Under the pieces are notes generated by a model, which did not search any database, was not told where the DNA came from, and saw nothing but the letters and a program-made list of their open reading frames with translations. Made by a program: the position numbers and the translations under genes. A DNA stretch of 64,000 bases from Acidobacteria bacterium UBA2994 (lineage in GTDB: Bacteria; Acidobacteriota; Vicinamibacteria; Vicinamibacterales; UBA8438). Below are positions 25,817 through 33,233 of this stretch, in pieces. Location: positions 8,012-72,011 of the forward strand of contig DEAA01000078.1 in NCBI GenBank assembly GCA_002346545.1, written 5' to 3'. Positions within the stretch are counted from its first letter, which is position 1. Each line of letters begins with the position of its first letter.

Positions 25817-26795
25817 CGCACCCTCGTCCCGACGCCGACACATCGAGAGTATCCGACTGCGTCGGAGTCTCGAGATCTTGAAGCCGCTGGCTCAGGTACT
25901 CGGCGATCGCACCCATTCCCGACCGTCCGTCGACCGCCTCGGCCGCGGAGTTGTAGTTCGTGTTGGTGTTGATGTCGTAGGTATAGGCGACCCCGTCCCG
26001 GTCGACGATGAACTCGACACCGGCAATCTGGGTGTCGTGCATCGCGAGCACGCGTGCGTACCGCTCGACCAGAGGATGCTCGAACCGGTCGATGATGGTG
26101 AACATCGCGCGATTCTCGCCGTCTGTCGGACAGAAGGCGTCGTCCACCCGACACGCGTCAGCGGGACACAGCTCGAACCCCTGGCTGGTATCCACCTGCA
26201 CGGCGTAGAGCAGCTCTCCCCCCACGAACTCCACCCGCGTGATCGTCGGGTCGGGCGACTCCACGTATTGCTGCAACAGGGTGAGCCCGTCGACCGACGG
26301 CTCGAACTCGTCACTCTCGACGTAGGCATCCAGCGCCATGCGCTCACGGAACAGTCGCACGCCCAAGCCCTTGCCGGCTCGATTGTGCTTGGTGATAAAC
26401 GGCGTCGGGAAGCTGGCCGCGGCCCGCCTGAGCTCCTCGCGTCCCACCACTGCCAGCGTGCGCGGGGTCAGCACCCCGAGTGCGTCGAGCGCCTGGTACT
26501 GCGCGACCTTGCTCACCTCGAGTCGCAACGCCCGAGTACCGTTGACCACCGGGCGCTCATGCCGCTCGAGCCACGCCAGCACCGCCGCTGTATGCTCCGG
26601 CGCGTACCGATGCCCCCGCGTGTGCGAAGAGGCACTCATCCGGTTGTAGAAGATGCCGTCGGGTGGGACCGAGGCCAGGTCCAGCGTCCCCGTCCCAAGA
26701 AACCACTCCTCGAACGGCACCCCACGAGCCTGGAACGCAGACCGGAGTGGACGTACCCACTCATCGTTTTCGTGGATGACGTAGACCTTGGCCAT
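25806..26795 (-). CDS. ATP-grasp (RimK-like) ligase
   Basis: A 329-residue cytoplasmic ATP-grasp enzyme. N-terminal sequence MAKVYVIHENDEWVRPL is the pre-ATP-grasp domain; TPFITKHNRAGKGLGVRLF is the ATP-binding loop; VEFIVDRDGVAYTYDINTNTNY supplies the metal-binding acidic and asparagine residues. RimK-type enzymes ligate amino acids to carboxylates. The substrate here is unknown. It starts 13 bases after the outer-membrane-protein gene ends and overlaps the PepSY protein, making a three-gene unit. I used the ATG at 26795; the frame is open upstream but runs inside the preceding gene. Confidence 0.82.
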   Translation of the reverse strand: MAKVYVIHENDEWVRPLRSAFQARGVPFEEWFLGTGTLDLASVPPDGIFYNRMSASSHTRGHRYAPEHTAAVLAWLERHERPVVNGTRALRLEVSKVAQYQALDALGVLTPRTLAVVGREELRRAAASFPTPFITKHNRAGKGLGVRLFRERMALDAYVESDEFEPSVDGLTLLQQYVESPDPTITRVEFVGGELLYAVQVDTSQGFELCPADACRVDDAFCPTDGENRAMFTIIDRFEHPLVERYARVLAMHDTQIAGVEFIVDRDGVAYTYDINTNTNYNSAAEAVDGRSGMGAIAEYLSQRLQDLETPTQSDTLDVSASGRGCDGQ

Positions 26796-26808
26796 GCCTA
26801 CGCCTGGC

Positions 26809-28125
26809 TCAGAAGCGAGGATTGACCACGTTGTTGAAGATCGACCCGAAGGTATAACCAAAACCGACGCGGTACTCGTAGCGAGAATCGGTCGCGAGCG
26901 CTCTCCGTTCGACCAAGATCTCCGCATCAGACAAGTCTGCCTTCGGCAAGTACAGTTGATTCCGAACCAGTGAGCTGCTAGCGCTCATGAACACGGAAAA
27001 TCCGCGAACGATCCTGAACGAGAGGTTGCCTGACAACGACACGCTGTACTTATCCAGGTCATCAAGGAACGAGTTGTAGTTGAGCCGGATCCGACTATCT
27101 CCCCAAGGCTGCTCGACATCAAACGTCGTCTCCAACGAGTGCGATGGCACAGTCTCTTCCATCTTCCCGAAAATCGTTTCCTCTTCGTACTCAAACGCTT
27201 GGATACCGGCCTCATAGCGAACGTAGAAAGCCCGCCTGGACGACTCGGAGTAGGGAAAAACATTAAACTCGACACCAGGGAGGACTCGCGTTCTGCGCGC
27301 CTGATTCCGGAACGTCGATTGGCTTAGTCCTCCCCGAATCGACGCCCCCCAGTGCTCTCCTAAGGTCTTGACGGCCTGGCCGTCCATGTTGCTGTTCCGG
27401 TTGATGTTTTTGAAGTCACCGTCGCTCAACTCAGTAATGCTCTCCCGATAGGAGGTCTCAGCCCGCAGCCGGAAAATCCATTCCTCAGTCGTACGATTGG
27501 CCGAGACCGACGCATTGAATCTGCGGTTCGTCCGTGAGGACTCGCCCGAGGCCCGTCCATCGGCATTGATCCGAAACACCCAGAAATTCCAAGGATCGTC
27601 CTCGGGCTGGGCCATCAAGTCGCGTGCTCGACCATTCCCGGCAAGAGCACTGTTGGTGCCGATCTCGATCTCGTAGGCCAGCGGAGTATCAATGATGTAA
27701 TGGAGGAACCCGACGCGGAGCACCTGGGCAACACCGGCCCTCGTTTCATCGTCCGTGTCAGTCCGACTCTCCGCGTAGGAGTAAGTGACGTCACGTCCGT
27801 GGAACTCATCCAGGCCAAGGAATTCGAACGAATATTGCTGCCCGCCACCGGTATCCTCATCGGTAACCAGCACGTGCACTTGGGCATCACGCCGATCCCG
27901 GACGTAGTTAACGAACGTAATTTCACGCCGCAAATAGTTACGATCGCACTCACGACCACAATCAAGAAACACCCGCAGTGCCTGGGGGCGCTCATCGGTC
28001 CGGAGCTCCTGGGAACCGTCATTCGGCTCCTGCGCACCTGCCCCAGCGGCCAATGCCACCAGCAGCGTCACGCCCATCAAACCCTCTAGTAATGCCTTCG
28101 TCAAACGCCTGTCCCGCTTTATCAC
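26809..28125 (-). CDS. Predicted outer-membrane beta-barrel protein, AT-richer than its neighbours
   Basis: A 438-residue protein: a signal peptide (to about residue 32), a short conserved domain with VFLDCGRECDRNYLRREITF (a cysteine pair) and DAQVHVLVTDEDTGGG, then alternating hydrophobic/polar strands of a barrel to the end (GFGYTFGSIFNNVVNPRF; a terminal phenylalanine is the usual barrel-assembly signal). No named family is recognised for certain. The start is GTG with GAGGTG five bases upstream. A sampled stretch is about 53% G+C, against about 70% in a stretch sampled at 45001, which suggests horizontal transfer or lower expression. First gene of the unit with the ATP-grasp and PepSY proteins. 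Confidence 0.7.
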   Translation of the reverse strand: MIKRDRRLTKALLEGLMGVTLLVALAAGAGAQEPNDGSQELRTDERPQALRVFLDCGRECDRNYLRREITFVNYVRDRRDAQVHVLVTDEDTGGGQQYSFEFLGLDEFHGRDVTYSYAESRTDTDDETRAGVAQVLRVGFLHYIIDTPLAYEIEIGTNSALAGNGRARDLMAQPEDDPWNFWVFRINADGRASGESSRTNRRFNASVSANRTTEEWIFRLRAETSYRESITELSDGDFKNINRNSNMDGQAVKTLGEHWGASIRGGLSQSTFRNQARRTRVLPGVEFNVFPYSESSRRAFYVRYEAGIQAFEYEEETIFGKMEETVPSHSLETTFDVEQPWGDSRIRLNYNSFLDDLDKYSVSLSGNLSFRIVRGFSVFMSASSSLVRNQLYLPKADLSDAEILVERRALATDSRYEYRVGFGYTFGSIFNNVVNPRF

Positions 28126-28256
28126 CCACCCACCTCGAAACGCGGCCTAACCCTACGACGCTAAAACAACCGCTCTCACTTCCATGTGAGGCCCATTGTC
28201 ACAGTCTCTCTGGCGCCTAACCATGCGCCGCTTACTCCGACGAAACCAATCAATAC

Positions 28257-28262
28257 AGTATA
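28257..28262 (-). promoter_or_regulatory. Candidate -10 element, AT-rich divergent spacer
   Basis: The reverse strand reads TATACT, 132 bases before the GTG at 28125. The 263-base spacer 28126-28388 between divergent genes holds this site and the forward promoter below; I see no small gene in it. Confidence 0.3.
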
Positions 28263-28316
28263 CGGGCACCTCCGCAGAGATATTCCGGCCGAATCTCGCG
28301 ACACCCGCCCGTTAAC

Positions 28317-28345
28317 TTGACAGTGTTCCTGCCCGAGGGTACAAG
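28317..28345 (+). promoter_or_regulatory. Candidate sigma-70-type promoter of the FAH-like gene
   Basis: TTGACA (28317-28322) is separated by 17 bases from TACAAG (28340-28345), followed 44 bases later by the ATG with its GAGGAG site. The perfect -35 and the exact spacing make this the best complete promoter I see. Confidence 0.5.
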
Positions 28346-28388
28346 AGGAGCCTTGCAACCGACGTATCAGCTACACAAGAGGAGCACC

Positions 28389-29537
28389 ATGCGACGAACT
28401 CTAATGTTCGGCCTGATCGTGGCCCTGGCTGCGAGCACCGCCACCGCCCAACCGGCGGTGACCCCTGTCGAGCCCTTCAAGGTCGGTACTTTCGACATCC
28501 ATGGCGTCCCCCATGTCGTACTAGTCCTTAGGGACTCATATGTCATCGACATTGAGGTTGCCAACATGGTGCTCGAGGCGAATCCGGCGTACCCGGCCGT
28601 ACCAAGGCCGGACGACATGCTGGATCTGATTGGCCGCTACGAGTACGGGCTAAAGTACCGTCTGTACGAAATCGTCAACCATACCGTCAACAACAACCTG
28701 TTGACCGGCAGCGGCCGAGCTGACTACGTCTACGACGTGTCCGAGCTCCGGATCCGTCCACCCATCATGTACCCGGGCAAGATCATGAACGCGGCAGTGA
28801 ACTTCTACACCCACGCCTGCGAAGGCTGCACGCAGGAGGAACTGCAGGCACGCACACGCGAGCGTCAGGAAAACCGTGGGGTGCCATATCTTTTCCTGAA
28901 GCCGAGCCGCGGGGCAGTAATCGGCAGTGGAGATGACGTCGTCATGCCGTTCGGCCGCGACCAGATCGAGTGGGAAGTCGAGATGGCGATCGTCTTCGGC
29001 CGCACCGGCAAGTACATCTCGGCCTCGCGAGCCTATGACCATGTGTTCGGCTACATGGTGGCCATGGACGTCTCCGACCGTGGCGGCCGTCCGCCCGGCG
29101 GCAACGCGACCCGCTCGGACTGGTTCGTGGGCAAGGGTCACGACACCTTCGCGCCACACGGGCCCTGGATCGTTCCGAAAGAATTCTACGGCGACCCGAT
29201 GGATCGGCTACACCAGACACTCGTCATCGACGGGGTCACCGTGCAGGAAGCACGTGCCGGCGACATGATCCACAACATCCCGGAGCTCATCGAGTACGCC
29301 TCGTCGCTCATCACCGTGTTCCCTGGCGACGTGCTGCAGAGCGGCACCTCCGGCGGCACCGGCGCGGGACGTGTCGAGCGCGCCACCGGTTCGGGGTATC
29401 TGCAGGCGGGTGAGACGATCAGCGCCAGTATCGACGGCATCGGCACCCTGACCCACACCGTGGTCGCCGAGGAGAGCATTCCCAACGATCTGTCGGGTGC
29501 TCAACTGCCACCAACCGCGTCATACCGCGACCGTTAG
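28389..29537 (+). CDS. Exported fumarylacetoacetate-hydrolase-family protein
   Basis: A 382-residue protein with a Sec signal peptide (MRRTLMFGLIVALAASTATA) and an FAH-family C-terminal domain from about residue 130. YPGKIMNAAVNFYTHACEG gives the domain opening, KPSRGAVIGSGDDVV the substrate loop, IEWEVEMAIVFGRTG the metal-binding acidic residues, and VSDRGG a further acidic site. FAH proteins are usually cytoplasmic C-C hydrolases or decarboxylases, so export is unusual. The N-terminal ~110 residues (a GVPHVVLV strand and a helical region) also fit the family's SH3-like subdomain. Start chosen by GAGGAG nine bases upstream and the signal peptide. A terminator follows the gene. Confidence 0.83.
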   Translation: MRRTLMFGLIVALAASTATAQPAVTPVEPFKVGTFDIHGVPHVVLVLRDSYVIDIEVANMVLEANPAYPAVPRPDDMLDLIGRYEYGLKYRLYEIVNHTVNNNLLTGSGRADYVYDVSELRIRPPIMYPGKIMNAAVNFYTHACEGCTQEELQARTRERQENRGVPYLFLKPSRGAVIGSGDDVVMPFGRDQIEWEVEMAIVFGRTGKYISASRAYDHVFGYMVAMDVSDRGGRPPGGNATRSDWFVGKGHDTFAPHGPWIVPKEFYGDPMDRLHQTLVIDGVTVQEARAGDMIHNIPELIEYASSLITVFPGDVLQSGTSGGTGAGRVERATGSGYLQAGETISASIDGIGTLTHTVVAEESIPNDLSGAQLPPTASYRDR

Positions 29538-29562
29538 GCGGTACCATCGCCGTTCAACCATG

Positions 29563-29597
29563 CGCGTCGGCCGCCCCGGGCGCGGCCGGCGCGTTTT
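29563..29597 (+). terminator. Intrinsic terminator of the FAH-like gene
   Basis: A 12-bp stem with one G-T pair (29563-29574 with 29582-29593) is followed by TTTTCTGCTTCT. It lies 26 bases after the FAH-like stop and before the convergent M20 stop at 29613. Confidence 0.75.
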
Positions 29598-29612
29598 CTG
29601 CTTCTAGAGCGT

Positions 29613-30905
29613 TCAGGGCGCGACGAGACCCGCAGCCGCCAAAGTGACCAGCAGCGCCCGCTGCACGGCCAGGTAAGCCCCCTCGTCGGACCACCATTCC
29701 TCTAGTGAATGCACCCCGCCGCCGCGGCCACCGCGGCCGAGTGTAATAGCCGGGATGCCGAGTGAGATAGGGATGTTCGCGTCGGTCGATGCCGCCCCCA
29801 AGCGGGGTACGAATCCAAGGTGGCGGGTAGCCTCCATCGCCGCCACCACCAAGGGATGGTCGCTCGCGACCATCCCCGACGGACGCTCACCAATCGCCTC
29901 GAGCCCCGCCTCAAGGGCGTCACCGCGATCACGACGGCGGTTCTGCTCGTCGAGCGCCCGCTCCACCGCAAACGCTAGCACCTCATCGAGCCGATCGAGC
30001 TGCCCCCTATCGACCGACCGAAGATCGACTTCAGCCCAGCTCTCGTGGGGAATGGCATTCACCGATGTGCCGCCCCCGAGCCGTCCTACGCTATAACTCG
30101 CCACCGGCCCCGTGTTAACCACGGTCGCCGCGGCATCATCGAAGAGATACATGGCCCGTGACAGAGCCAACGCCGGGTTGCCGAGGCCAAAATCACCCCA
30201 GGAGTGACCTCCCGGCCCAGTGATCGTCACCAAATAGCGCCTGGACCCAAGGGCCTGATTCACCACCCGGCTGTCGCTCCCACTATCGATCGCGATGAAG
30301 GCATCGATCGTCGGTCCGTCTTCACGAAAGAGATGGCGGACGCCACGCAGATCGCCAAGTCCCTCCTCCCCGACGCTCCCGACAAACAGCAGGTCGCCGA
30401 GGGTGTCCAGGCCGGCCTCGTCGAGCGCTTGGACCATCGTGAGCAATAGAACGAGCCCTCTCGTGTCGTCCCAGATACCGGGTGCATAGAGCCGCTCGCC
30501 GCGGTGCGACACCGTGACGTCGGTGCCTCTCGGGAACACGGTATCAAGATGGGCAACCAGGGCAACGGTCGGACCATCACCCGTACCAGGACGATGTCCC
30601 AAGACATTGCCCACGTCGTCAATGACAACGTCTGACAATCCGGCGGCGCCCAGCAGCTCAGCGAATCGGATGGCTCGGGCTTGCTCCTCGAAGGGAGGTG
30701 CGGGAATCTCGGTGAGTTCTACGAGGAACGCCTCGGACCTGGCGTCGATCTCCCGAGCGGCGGCCATGGCAGCGGACACGGCCGGGTGGCTGGCCAGTGC
30801 CTCCACCGACTGGAAACGGTGATAGTCAGACTCTGAAGTCTGGGCCAGGACGGCCCCACTGAAGTAAACGCAGGCCAGACTCAACGCAAGCGTGGATTGC
30901 TTCAT
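29613..30905 (-). CDS. Exported M20-family metallopeptidase
   Basis: A 430-residue exported peptidase (signal peptide MKQSTLALSLACVYFSGAVLA). M20 metal-site landmarks are ALVAHLDTVFP (His and Asp), APGIWDD (bridging aspartate), and GSVGEEGLGD (general base and metal glutamate). The dimerisation/lid region follows (GPGGHSWGDFG), and the last ligand is in GGGVHSLEEW. Family members (PepT, PepV, CPG2) remove amino acids from di- and tripeptides or amidated amino acids. The closest-looking pattern is a tripeptidase-T/CPG2-type. It begins 40 bases after the YEYACHE paralogue, probably as a two-gene transcript. Confidence 0.88.
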   Translation of the reverse strand: MKQSTLALSLACVYFSGAVLAQTSESDYHRFQSVEALASHPAVSAAMAAAREIDARSEAFLVELTEIPAPPFEEQARAIRFAELLGAAGLSDVVIDDVGNVLGHRPGTGDGPTVALVAHLDTVFPRGTDVTVSHRGERLYAPGIWDDTRGLVLLLTMVQALDEAGLDTLGDLLFVGSVGEEGLGDLRGVRHLFREDGPTIDAFIAIDSGSDSRVVNQALGSRRYLVTITGPGGHSWGDFGLGNPALALSRAMYLFDDAAATVVNTGPVASYSVGRLGGGTSVNAIPHESWAEVDLRSVDRGQLDRLDEVLAFAVERALDEQNRRRDRGDALEAGLEAIGERPSGMVASDHPLVVAAMEATRHLGFVPRLGAASTDANIPISLGIPAITLGRGGRGGGVHSLEEWWSDEGAYLAVQRALLVTLAAAGLVAP

Positions 30906-30945
30906 CGGTGCGTCCGAACGCCGATTCAACGGACGGCCGCGTGAA

Positions 30946-31932
30946 CTACTGCCCCGCCTCGCGCTCCTCCGCACGATGACCGGCAAGAATCCCCTCCATC
31001 CCGATGTTGCCCTCGTGACAGGCATACTCGAACATCGGCTCCTCGCTGTACACGAGTGGGATGCTCACCGTCCAGGGCTTGGTCCAGACGGACGAGTCGG
31101 TGAGCGTGACCTCGTAGCGCAGCACCTCGGGCGACTCCCGGGTGAGCCGCTCGATCATATGCAGTCCGTCGGACGAACCGCGGAAGTTTGCGGTCTTCGA
31201 GAAGTTCTTGGTCTCGACGACGAGGGTGTCGCCCTCCCAATGGCCGCGCGAATCTCCATGCAGCTGCCGGACGTCGTCATCAACATGCGGCAACCCGACG
31301 AGCGGGATAACTCGAGCGTCGTGGTTCATCTCGTGCAGAATGACCACATAGTCCTTGCTCTGAAACACCTGGTAATAGCTGTTGTAGCCGGCGCCCAGCC
31401 GAGGCACCCCATAGGTCACGCACCGCTCGGAGAGCGGACGATCGGTATAGGAATCGGCCGGATGCGCGCGTCCATACTCGGCGGCCTCGCGGAACCGCTC
31501 CCTGGCTTCAGGAACCAGGTCCGGCACCTGTCCGTCGGGCGGATCGATGATCAACGACGTCTGGTTGGAGAAGTCCCGATTTGCGATCCAGAACTGGTTG
31601 TAGTTCCCAGTGGTCGGGTCATACGACGTGGCCTCGATCCCCTCGATCGCGGCCAGCACAAGCTGATCGCCGAACAGCGCGTCGCCGTCACCCACCGCAT
31701 TCGCGGCCGCGATCCGAAGCGCGGCGACCTCCTCGTCGGTGAGCTCGGCCTTCCCAGCCCAGGCCTCGGGCCGCTCAAGCGGAGTGATGTTGTTGTTGGC
31801 CCAGACGCCCTGCAGATCCGGCTGCCCGTCCGAGGTCCGAGGTGCGGTCCAACCGTTCCCCTGCGCACCTACCAACGGGGCCACTCCTACGACTACTGCC
31901 ACCCCAACCGCCATTAACACCTTCAGGCGCAT
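30946..31932 (-). CDS. Exported YEYACHE-family protein of unknown function (paralogue 3)
   Basis: A 328-residue protein, signal peptide MRLKVLMAVGVAVVVGVAP (cleavage near VGAQ). Block order as in the other copies: QPDLQGVWANNN, YNQFWIANRD, LIIDPPDGQ, RCVTYG, EMNHDARVIPLVG, HWEGDTLVVETKNF, IERLTR and FEYACHEGNIGM. The ATG at 31932 follows AAGGAGAGCGAGTG. It lies upstream of an exported M20 peptidase. I recognise no catalytic domain; function unknown. Confidence 0.75.
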   Translation of the reverse strand: MRLKVLMAVGVAVVVGVAPLVGAQGNGWTAPRTSDGQPDLQGVWANNNITPLERPEAWAGKAELTDEEVAALRIAAANAVGDGDALFGDQLVLAAIEGIEATSYDPTTGNYNQFWIANRDFSNQTSLIIDPPDGQVPDLVPEARERFREAAEYGRAHPADSYTDRPLSERCVTYGVPRLGAGYNSYYQVFQSKDYVVILHEMNHDARVIPLVGLPHVDDDVRQLHGDSRGHWEGDTLVVETKNFSKTANFRGSSDGLHMIERLTRESPEVLRYEVTLTDSSVWTKPWTVSIPLVYSEEPMFEYACHEGNIGMEGILAGHRAEEREAGQ

Positions 31933-32134
31933 CACTCGCTCTCCTTCACCGTGCGCGGCGCCGACGCGCAGGTCGATACCCGCACGCGCCCACCTCGTAA
32001 TCTCTGTCGGATTGTAGTCGGACTGCCAGGATTCGCGCCAGCGCAGACAGAACAGATTAAGGCTTCGGGGAGATCTCGCCGTTTGACACGCCACGCGCTC
32101 ACACACCACACTTACGCTACGGAGACGCCATCGC

Positions 32135-32350
32135 ATGACCGATTCGCAGAAGCTCAGCCCCGCCGGACGCCTCACGCTATGGGTACTTGGCACCTTGCTC
32201 TTCCTGACTATCTCCATCTACCCCTACTACCTCTATATGAGGTTCGCTTCCGACTCCGAGGTGTACACGAAGTTCGGCATCGCGACGGTCGGCATCACGG
32301 CGCTGATCTGGCTAGCAACTGCTTTCGGTCCGCTCAAGACGCGCCAGTGA
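32135..32350 (+). CDS. Small membrane protein, two predicted helices
   Basis: A 71-residue protein with two hydrophobic segments (about residues 11-32 and 46-64; LTLWVLGTLLFLTISIYPYY and IATVGITALIWLATAF) joined by a charged loop containing SDSEVYTKFG. No family is recognised. It is upstream of the methyltransferase and PHP-hydrolase genes on the same strand (37-base spacer) and may be co-transcribed with them. Confidence 0.55.
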   Translation: MTDSQKLSPAGRLTLWVLGTLLFLTISIYPYYLYMRFASDSEVYTKFGIATVGITALIWLATAFGPLKTRQ

Positions 32351-32374
32351 GCCCCTCCCCCCGGTGCGGCCGCC

Positions 32375-32396
32375 AGGCAACGACGGGGTGACATTA
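32375..32396 (+). repeat. Short repeat, copy 1 (AGGCAACGACGG core)
   Basis: A 22-base stretch whose second copy (38737-38757) differs only by one missing G; a 12-base core recurs at 38065-38076. This copy covers the proposed GTG start of the methyltransferase. It may be coincidental. Confidence 0.25.
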
Positions 32397-33233
32397 CGAG
32401 CGACGGTCAAGCGGAGCCTCGCAGACGTCGGGCTACTGGAACCGGGCCGACAGCTGCGTGACAAGCTCCGGGCCATTACTTGGCTTCCCCACAACCGACG
32501 CTACCTCTCACGCGCCGGCAGCAATGGTCTGCCGATTCCTCCCGCACGTCTTCGACTGCTAACCACCGCCTCGCCCTCGATCGAGTGGTTCATGGAGAGT
32601 GGGCGAGCCGGTGCCGACGCTATCCGTAACCTGCTCGCTGAGCACAACTTGCTGCTATCTCGCCAGGCACGCCTCCTCGATTTCGGGTGCGGATGCGGCC
32701 GCGTACTTCGGCATTGGGCCGGGGAAGGGGTCGCCGTCGAAGGCTGTGACTACAACCCGGAGCTGATCGACTGGTGCCGAGACCGGCTGCCGTTCGCTAC
32801 CGTCGCTACTAACCGATTAGAGCCGCCGCTTCCCTACAATCGAGCCCATTTCGATCTCGTGTATGCGCTCTCGGTCTTCACGCACTTGCCCGAGCCGTTG
32901 CAACGCCCGTGGGCCGAGGAACTGGGTCGCGTCACGGCCCTCGGGGGCCACCTGATCGTTTCGACTCACGGCGCGGCCTATCGAGGCGCGCTCACTCTCG
33001 ACGAGCGAGCGCACTATGACGCAGGACACCTCGTCGTCAAGAATGCCGCCGAACCGGGCAGCAACAGATGCGGGGTCTACGCGTCGCCAGACGCCGTGCG
33101 CCAGACATTCAGCCCCTGGTTCATGGTGCGAGCGCACGTCCCACAAGGTGCTAGTGGGAACCCTCCGCAGGACCTCGTCTTGCTCCGGCGCACCCCGACC
33201 GAAGCCGCAGCGCCCAAGGGTCGGCCAGCATGA
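32388..33233 (+). CDS. Class I SAM-dependent methyltransferase
   Basis: A 281-residue methyltransferase. The SAM-binding motif is LLDFGCGCGRVLRHW (around residue 97), followed by an acidic residue at the end of beta 2 (VEGCDYNPELI), the motif FDLVYALSVFTHLP and the late motif LGGHLIVSTHG. An N-terminal ~85-residue helical extension precedes the fold. Methyltransferases with such an extension act on sugars, peptides or lipids; the substrate is not evident. I chose the GTG at 32388; another GTG at 32364 is possible. Its stop overlaps the start of the metallohydrolase gene (ATGA), implying coordinated function. Confidence 0.8.
   Translation: MTLRATVKRSLADVGLLEPGRQLRDKLRAITWLPHNRRYLSRAGSNGLPIPPARLRLLTTASPSIEWFMESGRAGADAIRNLLAEHNLLLSRQARLLDFGCGCGRVLRHWAGEGVAVEGCDYNPELIDWCRDRLPFATVATNRLEPPLPYNRAHFDLVYALSVFTHLPEPLQRPWAEELGRVTALGGHLIVSTHGAAYRGALTLDERAHYDAGHLVVKNAAEPGSNRCGVYASPDAVRQTFSPWFMVRAHVPQGASGNPPQDLVLLRRTPTEAAAPKGRPA

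Noticed and set aside
30946..32217. Longer N-terminal version of YEYACHE paralogue 3
   Set aside because: The ~95 residues before the ATG at 31932 lack coding character, and the signal peptide and AAGGAG site support the shorter start.
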